Of a DNA stretch of 64,000 nt, positions 58,196 to 64,000 are shown in pieces. The notes under the pieces were generated by a model. That model was not told the DNA's origin. It saw nothing but the letters and a program-made list of their open reading frames with translations, and made no database searches. Both the position numbers and the translations under genes were made by a program. The stretch's first letter is position 1; each line of letters starts with the position of its first letter. The stretch is from Listeria cossartiae subsp. cossartiae (GTDB taxonomy: Bacteria > Bacillota > Bacilli > Lactobacillales > Listeriaceae). Where the stretch lies: positions 186,001 to 250,000 of the forward strand of contig NZ_JAASUI010000003.1 in NCBI RefSeq assembly GCF_014224155.1. Reading direction: 5' to 3'.

Positions 58196-59968
58196 ATGGA
58201 TAAGGATTACTTTACGATGCGAGCGTATCTATACAGCATCACGACTGAGTTAGACGCGCCTTTTAAATTAAATGATTTAGCCAATATTTGGTTTTGTACG
58301 ACTAAAAATGCCAAGCGCAAATTACAACAATATCAAGCAAAAGACATGCTCACTTATCATCCTGGGCTTGGCCGGGGACATGTTTCACGGATTACCTTTC
58401 CTAAACACCTTGAAGAAGAAGTGCTGGAAGTTTTAGAACAAAGCCTAGCAGAAGATGCCTTTAGCGATATTTTATTTCTACTTCAATTATCGATTCCTAA
58501 AAGTTGGTTTACGGGCATCTCCACTGAAATCCAGCAAATGTTCGGCTTGCAAGTAACAGAAAATCAACAAGAAATACTCCGCTCAATTGTTCGCCGCAAA
58601 CTCACCACTTTAGATCCACTTAAAACCTCTGTATCCATGGAAGCCTTTCTCATTACTCAAATTAGTGATTCCCTCGTCAAATATGATGAAACGAAAAAGT
58701 GTATTGTCCCTCATATCGCTCACCATTGGAATGTTTCCGATGACTTTACTGAATGGACATTTTATTTACGAAAAAGTGTTTTATTTCATCATGGGCGTAT
58801 GCTTGATAGTGAAGATGTGAAATATAGTTTGCTCCGTTCTATGCAAACAAAATCTGTTTCCGCTTGGCAGTTACAAGATATTAAGGCGATTAAGTGCCTA
58901 AACAAATTCACTCTTTCTATTCGTTTGAAAAAACCTGAACCGTTTTTTCTTCGTTATTTATGTACGGCCAATATGGCGATTTTACCGCGTGACATTATTT
59001 TTGATGAATATAAATGGATTTCTACGGGGCCATTTCGAGTAGTCGAGCGTAACGATGAGCGCTTGGTTTTAGAAGCATTTGATGGTTATTTTTTAGAGCG
59101 ACCGATTCTTGATCGAGTAGAATTTTGGACTGCGCAAACCGGCGAGACATTAAAAACGATTCCGATGCAGTTTACTTCTGTTGATTACGCAGAAAATACG
59201 GCCTATGTTGAACGGCGCAAACTTGGCGTAGGTGTTAATTTTATTTGTTTCAATATGCACCGAAATGGCGTCTCGCAGCATCCCGCATTTCGCGAAGCCA
59301 TTTATCAGCTGATAGATTGTCAAAAAGCACGCGAGCAAGACTTTGAAAACTATGGCACGGTGGCGTCCAACTATTTTCCAGAAAAGTCGATTCCTCCGAA
59401 AAAGCAGCCTGAGAAAATCGCCGCCTTATTAAAAGAAGCCAATTACCACGGAGAAAAAGTGATATTTGGCTCCACTCAGCATCCTACCGCTTTAAAAGAA
59501 GCAAAGTGGATTCGGGAACAAGCGTTACAATTTGGGATTAAGCTTGAACAAAAATTTATCACCCATCACGAAGCTTCTTACTCGAAAGTTCCAGAACAAG
59601 AAACAGATTTTATGATGATGGGCGAAATTCCAGCTTCCGATAACGAAATGGCTTATTTGGATTTCCTCAACAATCCCTATCTTTTACCGCAACAACTTTT
59701 GAGCCAACCCATTATTGCCGAACTCACAAAAAAACTGGCTGCATTTAAAGCAGAAAAAGACGCCTCCAAAAGAGACGCCTTGCAAACGGAAATAGATCGC
59801 TGGCTAACAGCAAATCATTATTTAATTTATTTACATCACCCCGAAAAAAGCCAGTCACTTCATTCAATGATGAAAGGAATTGCCGAAAATCCGTATGGCT
59901 ATTTTGATTTAAGCAAAGTTTGGATTGAAACGAATCCACTTAAAAGCGTAAAATCAGACTATAAATAA
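58196..59968 (+). CDS. SgrR-like transcriptional regulator with solute-binding domain
   Basis: 590 residues: N-terminal SgrR-type winged HTH (about 1-115, with FKLNDLANIWFCTTKNAKRKLQQY) fused to an SBP_bac_5 oligopeptide-type solute-binding domain (about 160-560), without a signal peptide. It is therefore a cytoplasmic sensor that binds its ligand directly. Divergent from the MFS gene 115 bases away. In E. coli SgrR senses sugar-phosphate stress; the ligand here is unknown. Its end overlaps the DUF3397 gene by 29 bases on the other strand. Confidence 0.88.
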   Translation: MDKDYFTMRAYLYSITTELDAPFKLNDLANIWFCTTKNAKRKLQQYQAKDMLTYHPGLGRGHVSRITFPKHLEEEVLEVLEQSLAEDAFSDILFLLQLSIPKSWFTGISTEIQQMFGLQVTENQQEILRSIVRRKLTTLDPLKTSVSMEAFLITQISDSLVKYDETKKCIVPHIAHHWNVSDDFTEWTFYLRKSVLFHHGRMLDSEDVKYSLLRSMQTKSVSAWQLQDIKAIKCLNKFTLSIRLKKPEPFFLRYLCTANMAILPRDIIFDEYKWISTGPFRVVERNDERLVLEAFDGYFLERPILDRVEFWTAQTGETLKTIPMQFTSVDYAENTAYVERRKLGVGVNFICFNMHRNGVSQHPAFREAIYQLIDCQKAREQDFENYGTVASNYFPEKSIPPKKQPEKIAALLKEANYHGEKVIFGSTQHPTALKEAKWIREQALQFGIKLEQKFITHHEASYSKVPEQETDFMMMGEIPASDNEMAYLDFLNNPYLLPQQLLSQPIIAELTKKLAAFKAEKDASKRDALQTEIDRWLTANHYLIYLHHPEKSQSLHSMMKGIAENPYGYFDLSKVWIETNPLKSVKSDYK

Positions 59969-60326
59969 TGCCATATAGATAGAGTACCACATAAAGCAAG
60001 GCGAAAATGAAGAAGCATAGTCGCCAGTAACCACGAAGGATTTTGCGGAATTGGATTTCGCCTTCTTTTTTCGCGGCCATCACAACAATCGCAATACCTA
60101 AGATAAATAAAAACAGTAAAATATAGAGTAAAAACGAGCGATTAAATAGCACAATCATGAAAAAATGAACGGCAATAATCAAGAAAATAGTAGACAAGTC
60201 AGCGGCTAACATAATTCTCCGCTGGCTTTTCTTTATTTTAATACTGGAAAAAAACATCGTAAAAATAAATACCACCACTGGTAAAATAATAATAATTGCT
60301 GTTGAGTTAGTTAACCAATCAAACAT
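59940..60326 (-). CDS. DUF3397 membrane protein
   Basis: 128 residues with four hydrophobic helices and a basic loop (KIKKSQRR). Function unknown; the family is confined to Firmicutes and often sits beside the panE-like gene and the mra cluster. GGAAGGAG precedes the ATG. The start overlaps panE by 8 bases and the stop lies inside the end of the SgrR-like gene, with no terminator. Confidence 0.85.
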   Translation of the reverse strand: MFDWLTNSTAIIIILPVVVFIFTMFFSSIKIKKSQRRIMLAADLSTIFLIIAVHFFMIVLFNRSFLLYILLFLFILGIAIVVMAAKKEGEIQFRKILRGYWRLCFFIFALLYVVLYLYGIIYSLILRF

Positions 60327-61212
60327 TGCTTTCTCCTTCCAACCCTTTAATTAGATGATATAACGTGTGCAGCGTAGGAAGTGACTCCCCTTTTGCTAAA
60401 ATCGGCAAAACGATTCCATCAATTTCTGTCATGCGATTGTTCATTCGATCAAGCGCCATCGAGGAAAAATTAGTAGCAGTCACTCGGCAAATGGTTTCCA
60501 CTTTCTCTAATGCATTTTCTATCGGTAAAACCATTTGGATTTCTTTCACAATCGTTTTTAATAACGCATGCCATTCTTCATTTTCTAGGAGTTTCCCATT
60601 TGGAACTTGAAGGACAGCTGTGAGCGGATTAATCACGGCATTGATAAATAATTTTTCTTGGATAATAGCTAAGTAACTATCGTGTTTTTCAACTGGGAAA
60701 GCTGGATTAGATTGCAGTATTTCAGCTACATCGGCATTTACTTCGCCTTGATACACACTATATTTCGTTCGACCATGACCACGCCAAATGACCGTAGTAT
60801 CGTTTTCCCGACCTGCGCCATGTTCGCTAATACCTAGCAAAATAGTCCGGTTAGCTCCTAGTAGTGACAAGCTATCTAAATGGCCTGCTCCGTTTTGAAT
60901 AAATAATAGCGTAACTGTTTCAGGTAGTTTTTGCAGTATCGGTAAAATTGCTTGTAGTGAGTATTGTTTAACGGCAACAATTAATAACTGTTGTTCTGAT
61001 AACTTGGCTGTGTCTGTTATTTCTGTTGCATGTATATGTATATTTTTTAATTCAGTATTATCTTTTAAAGAGAGTCCTCTTTGGTTTAATAGTTCGCTTT
61101 GTTCTTTTCTGCGGGTAAAAAGTGTGAGCTTTGCTTTTTCGGCAAAATTAGCTGCATATAAAAGACCCATCGCTCCTGCTCCAATAATCCCGACCTTTAG
61201 TTGGTTCGCCAT
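60319..61212 (-). CDS. panE: 2-dehydropantoate 2-reductase (ketopantoate reductase)
   Basis: NADPH-dependent step of pantothenate synthesis. 297 residues: N-terminal GIIGAGAMGLLYA nucleotide motif (residues about 9-21), the catalytic Lys in EKLFINAVINPLTAVL and C-terminal helical domain. I start at ATG 61212 with GGAG 8 bases upstream; the longer frame to 61359 reads through the rpmF terminator and hairpin. Family annotation; other ketoacid reductases share the fold. Confidence 0.9.
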   Translation of the reverse strand: MANQLKVGIIGAGAMGLLYAANFAEKAKLTLFTRRKEQSELLNQRGLSLKDNTELKNIHIHATEITDTAKLSEQQLLIVAVKQYSLQAILPILQKLPETVTLLFIQNGAGHLDSLSLLGANRTILLGISEHGAGRENDTTVIWRGHGRTKYSVYQGEVNADVAEILQSNPAFPVEKHDSYLAIIQEKLFINAVINPLTAVLQVPNGKLLENEEWHALLKTIVKEIQMVLPIENALEKVETICRVTATNFSSMALDRMNNRMTEIDGIVLPILAKGESLPTLHTLYHLIKGLEGESNV

Positions 61213-61283
61213 TTTGTTCAGCTCCATATTGGTTAATGCTTTTATTTTATCAGAAGTAGCGATGGTTTGCACTTTTTGGCGCA

Positions 61284-61350
61284 AACAAAAACCTCGAAAG
61301 ACCCATGGCGTCTTTCGAGGTTCGTTTTCAACAAGTGAAACGTCACTTGT
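61284..61350 (-). terminator. Double-hairpin terminator of rpmF
   Basis: A 13-bp perfect stem (61290-61302 with 61310-61322) followed by a T-rich tail on the minus strand, preceded by an ACAAGTGA/TCACTTGT hairpin (61331-61350). Confidence 0.85.
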
Positions 61351-61361
61351 TTTTAACAATA

Positions 61362-61535
61362 TTAGCTGTTTGCTACATCTTTGCCATCATATTGTCCACA
61401 TTCTGGACATACGTGATGGGAAAGTCTGTATTCGCCGCAATTCGAGCATTCGTTCATGCCCGGAAGTTGAAGTTTCACGTGAGTACGACGCTTACGCTTT
61501 TTGGCTTTTGAAGTTCTTCTAAAAGGTACTGCCAT
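61362..61535 (-). CDS. rpmF: Ribosomal protein bL32
   Basis: 57 residues, [17 protein letters not shown] start. Four cysteines (C30, C33, C43, C46) form a zinc ribbon, so this is the zinc-binding (C+) paralogue type, which zinc-limited cells may replace by a C- form elsewhere. An AAGGAGG site lies 9 bases before the ATG. Follows yceD by 90 bases, the usual pairing. Confidence 0.97.
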   Translation of the reverse strand: MAVPFRRTSKAKKRKRRTHVKLQLPGMNECSNCGEYRLSHHVCPECGQYDGKDVANS

Positions 61536-61625
61536 TTCCTTACACCTCCTTGACGATAACTAAGTACTTGTATCGTTAATCTAAGAAAAATAAATTCCTT
61601 AATATATTCCAGCTTCACGGGGAGT

Positions 61626-62162
61626 TTAGTCTTCTTTTTTCTCATCGAAAAAATTGGCTAGTCCCGCAAGACGAGGATCCACTTTTGGTTCTTTTGCTAT
61701 TTGTTCTAGTAGGTTGCCTTCTTCTGTTTTCATTTCCCATTCATTGCCTCGTGGAAGTTTACTCATATCGAGTGCGTCTTCACTGAAAACTTGCATCGGA
61801 ATTTCAACAAGTAAAAGTTCTTCTACTACAGGGGTTAAATCGACCATATCCTGTTCCATCACATGCCAAGATTCATCTAGAACTTGTTCTTTGGATTTCA
61901 CAAAGGTTTCCGTCGCGTGCACTTCATAAGGATAAACAACATCCTCCAGTGTACGAGCACATGGAAGTGTCCACTCGCCCTTCATTGTCAGGTTAGCGGT
62001 AACTTCTTCTGGGTGTACAATAAGTTCCCCAGTTACTTGTACGGGGCTTGCATCACGAACGTCTATATTGTTCTCTTGAAAGAACTTTTTTAGGTCAGCT
62101 TTTTCATTAATCGTGAAGTTGCTGTCACGATATTTTTTCAATTGACTGATAGACCATTTCAT
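61626..62162 (-). CDS. yceD: YceD family protein (DUF177)
   Basis: 178 residues, soluble. DUF177 proteins are encoded just before rpmF across bacteria and have been implicated in 23S rRNA metabolism. The conserved central segment LPCARTLEDVVYPYEV contains only the first cysteine of the expected pair. The C terminus ends DPRLAGLANFF, a family signature. A consensus promoter lies directly upstream. Confidence 0.9.
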   Translation of the reverse strand: MKWSISQLKKYRDSNFTINEKADLKKFFQENNIDVRDASPVQVTGELIVHPEEVTANLTMKGEWTLPCARTLEDVVYPYEVHATETFVKSKEQVLDESWHVMEQDMVDLTPVVEELLLVEIPMQVFSEDALDMSKLPRGNEWEMKTEEGNLLEQIAKEPKVDPRLAGLANFFDEKKED

Positions 62163-62191
62163 CCTACATCACTCCAAGCGCAACACAAAAT

Positions 62192-62220
62192 ATTATAGCT
62201 TTTTTAAAGGCTTTTGTCAA
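62192..62220 (-). promoter_or_regulatory. Consensus promoter of yceD-rpmF
   Basis: Minus strand: TTGACA (62215-62220), 17-bp spacer, TATAAT (62192-62197). Both boxes match perfectly, as expected for a ribosomal-protein unit. Confidence 0.88.
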
Positions 62221-62257
62221 TGCTTTTTCGGCGACCAAAACTCCCGGTGCGATTTTA

Positions 62258-62266
62258 TGCTAAAAT
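62258..62266 (+). promoter_or_regulatory. Extended -10 promoter of tmcAL
   Basis: TGCTAAAAT at 62258-62266 is an extended -10 (TGnTAAAAT) with no good -35, 25 bases before the start. Confidence 0.45.
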
Positions 62267-62291
62267 AGATTATCTAAAGGAGGGAACCGAA

Positions 62292-63464
62292 ATGAAAGCA
62301 ACTGGAATTGTGGTGGAATATAACCCGTTTCATAATGGGCATAAACTACATCTAAATAAGGCTCGCGAGTTAACAACCGCCGATGTGGTGATTGCGGTAA
62401 TGAGTGGTTCTTTTGTACAGCGCGGCGAACCGGCGATTGTGCCAAAATGGGAACGGACGAAAATGGCGCTTGCTGCTGGGGTTGATATCGTCGTTGAGCT
62501 ACCTGTTTCGTTCGCCACACAACATGCGACTATTTTTGCGGAAGAATCTGTTCGGATTTTAGATGCACTTCATGTGGATACACTATTTTTCGGAAGTGAA
62601 CACGGGGTCGCAGAAGATTTTTCTACTGCGGCTAAAACGGTGATCGAACACGAAGCACGTTTTAATGAAGCCATCCAGCTAGCGTTAACCGACAAGAAAA
62701 CATCTTATGCGAGAGCTTATACAGAAGCTTTTAAAAAGTTGTTTGGCGCGGATTTATTGGACGTTACGCAACCAAATAACATTCTCGGTTTCCATTACGC
62801 GCTTGCGGTTCAAAAACAAAATCCAGTGATTTCCCTCCAAACGATTCCGCGCGAGCATGCCGGCTATCATGACGAAAAAGCGAATCACGACCAAATTGCC
62901 AGCGCTACTGCAATTCGAAAATTAATGCTTTCTGGGAAGGTCGAGGAGGCTAGCCGTTATCTCCCTGCTTCTACTATAGAAGTTTTCAAAAATTATAACG
63001 GACCTTTTTTATCGTGGGAAGATTATTGGCCGTTATTAAGGTATCGATTAATTCAAGCCAGTTCGGGTGAGCTTGAAGAGATTCGCGGGGTTAGTGAAGG
63101 CATTCAAAACCGAATGCAAGTCGCGGCAATGAAAACTCGGAATTTCGCTGATTTTATTGAAAATATGAAAACAAAACGTTACAGTAACGCGCGATTACAA
63201 CGAACGGCTTTACAAATTTTGTTAAATGCTCAAGATAAACCTGCCGCGCCCTACATTCGCATACTCGGCATGAATAAAACGGGCCAAAAATATCTATCGC
63301 TTCATAAGAAAAACATTTCTCTCCCTATTGTCACGACTGTTTCCAAAGCAGCACCCGGACTTTTAGCGGAAGATTTACGCGCAACAAACATTTATACACT
63401 CGCAAAAGGGATAGAAAATTATCAAGCGGGCGACTTTCATATTCCACCCATTTTAACCTTGTAA
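62292..63464 (+). CDS. tmcAL: tRNA(Met) cytidine acetate ligase TmcAL (YlbM)
   Basis: ATP-dependent ligase forming N4-acetylcytidine at the wobble position of elongator tRNA-Met from acetate. 390 residues. The nucleotidyltransferase HxGH motif is [10 protein letters not shown] (about residues 12-21). I start at ATG 62292 ([12 protein letters not shown]) with AAAGGAGGG 7 bases upstream; a frame from 62214 is not supported. Divergent from yceD. Confidence 0.95.
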   Translation: MKATGIVVEYNPFHNGHKLHLNKARELTTADVVIAVMSGSFVQRGEPAIVPKWERTKMALAAGVDIVVELPVSFATQHATIFAEESVRILDALHVDTLFFGSEHGVAEDFSTAAKTVIEHEARFNEAIQLALTDKKTSYARAYTEAFKKLFGADLLDVTQPNNILGFHYALAVQKQNPVISLQTIPREHAGYHDEKANHDQIASATAIRKLMLSGKVEEASRYLPASTIEVFKNYNGPFLSWEDYWPLLRYRLIQASSGELEEIRGVSEGIQNRMQVAAMKTRNFADFIENMKTKRYSNARLQRTALQILLNAQDKPAAPYIRILGMNKTGQKYLSLHKKNISLPIVTTVSKAAPGLLAEDLRATNIYTLAKGIENYQAGDFHIPPILTL

Positions 63465-63481
63465 ATCTTTGCAAGGTTTTT
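63457..63481 (+). terminator. tmcAL terminator
   Basis: CCTTG-AAA/TTT-CAAGG hairpin (63457-63476) and T run; the tmcAL stop codon lies in the stem. Confidence 0.7.
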
Positions 63482-63483
63482 GG

Positions 63484-63513
63484 TTGACTTTTGTGGAGCT
63501 ATTTTGCTAAGAT
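63484..63513 (+). promoter_or_regulatory. Promoter of the UvrA-like gene
   Basis: TTGACT (63484-63489), 18-bp spacer, TAAGAT (63508-63513), about 25 bases before the start. Confidence 0.65.
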
Positions 63514-63546
63514 ATTTGTCCGACTCAAAAAACAGGAGGTATGTGT

Positions 63547-64000
63547 ATGGTACAAGAATATATTCGATTAAGAGGAGCGCGTGAAAACAATCTCCAAAAT
63601 ATTTCTCTGGATATTCCGAAACGAAAGATCACTATTTTTACTGGTGTATCTGGTTCTGGAAAATCTTCTATTGTATTTGAAACTATTGCCACGGAATCGC
63701 AAAGACAGTTAAACGAAACATACAGCGCTTATCTTCGTAATTTCCTTCCGAAGTATACGCAGCCTGATGCAGATTCAATTGAAAACCTCTCCACCTCTGT
63801 TATTATTGATCAAAAACGACTTGGCGGTAACTCCCGCTCCACACTTGGTACCATCACAGATATTAATTCGATTTTGCGATTACTTTTCTCGCGTGTCGGA
63901 AAGCCTAGTATCGGGACAGCCAATTTATTTTCTTTTAATGATCCCGCTGGTATGTGTCCTGATTGTCACGGTGTTGGTCAAAAAGTCTCGGTTGATTTAG
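63547..64000 (+). CDS. UvrA-like ABC ATPase (excinuclease subunit A homologue), cut by the right edge
   Basis: 151 codons open to the window end. The start MVQEYIRLRGARENNLQNISLDIPK and the Walker A GVSGSGKSSIVFETI (about residues 34-48) are those of UvrA. A DUF-like insert and the first zinc-finger CPDCHGVG follow. The segments SRSTLGTITDINSILRLLFSRVG and ESQRQLNETYSAYLRNFLPKY suggest the shorter UvrA2/DrrC-like group, linked to drug resistance, rather than the repair UvrA; this is inference. GGAGGT lies 6 bases before ATG 63547. Confidence 0.88.
   Translation, partial: MVQEYIRLRGARENNLQNISLDIPKRKITIFTGVSGSGKSSIVFETIATESQRQLNETYSAYLRNFLPKYTQPDADSIENLSTSVIIDQKRLGGNSRSTLGTITDINSILRLLFSRVGKPSIGTANLFSFNDPAGMCPDCHGVGQKVSVDL

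Noticed and set aside
61213..61359. 49-residue N-terminal extension of panE
   Set aside because: It translates the rpmF terminator hairpin; the proper start at 61212 has its own ribosome binding site.
63767..64000. 77-codon plus-strand ORF at the right edge
   Set aside because: It is out of frame inside the UvrA-like gene, whose frame from 63547 has a ribosome binding site and a Walker A motif.

Overview
The window is chromosomal DNA of a low-GC Firmicute, almost certainly a Listeria species. The grounds are gene content and order: telA-dinB-rnz-zwf, ilvDBNC-leuABCD-ilvA, a niaR/nifS pair divergent from nadBCA, the mraZ-to-ylm division and cell-wall cluster, and tmcAL-yceD-rpmF-panE. AAGGAGG-type ribosome binding sites and AT-rich spacers fit. 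From memory, L. monocytogenes EGD-e carries extra PTS or surface-protein genes between telA and dinB, between the deo and alsS genes, and between nadA and ylmH. All three are absent here, so another Listeria species or lineage is possible. I could not check this by alignment.

Layout. 1-850: accessory edge, with the tail of a probable type I toxin gene, its antisense RNA and an orphan immunity-like gene. 0.9-10 kb: nudF, xpaC-telA, SOS-controlled dinB, a short-chain dehydrogenase, rnz, zwf, yueI, a 45-residue membrane protein and a GNAT/DUF6884 pair. 10.2-21.7 kb: the branched-chain amino-acid operon behind a promoter, a CodY-like site and a leader-peptide attenuator (MKTTKSVITILLL). 21.7-30.2 kb: alsD, a deoxynucleoside-catabolism block (deoR, deoC, a LacI-type regulator, pdp), an aldo/keto reductase, alsS and a cold-shock gene. 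30.4-36.5 kb: PAP2 phosphatase, dapF, T-box-controlled ileS, divIVA and niaR. 36.5-41.1 kb: nifS divergent from nadBCA. 41.1-56.7 kb: leftward division and cell-wall cluster. 56.8-60.3 kb: MFS transporter divergent from an SgrR-like regulator, then DUF3397. 60.3-64 kb: panE, rpmF, yceD, tmcAL and the start of a UvrA-like ATPase gene.

The genes form coherent modules. IlvDBNC, LeuABCD and IlvA make Ile, Val and Leu, and AlsS/AlsD divert pyruvate to acetoin. DeoC and Pdp recover carbon from deoxynucleosides under DeoR and probably the LacI-type protein. NadBCA with NifS make nicotinate mononucleotide for NAD under NiaR. MraY, MurD, MurE and MurG build lipid II, used by PbpB within the FtsL/DivIB/FtsZ/FtsA/SepF divisome.

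Most of the window is conserved core. The points that most repay a second look are the type I toxin-antitoxin locus cut by the left edge, a motif shared by the unlinked alsS and alsD promoters, a MerR-type 19-bp-spacer promoter before the aldo/keto reductase, a DeoR-like operator inside the 3' end of deoR, 20-bp-phased repeats upstream of ftsAZ, and the repeats between the SgrR-like regulator and the MFS gene. I found no insertion sequence, prophage, CRISPR array, tRNA or rRNA.
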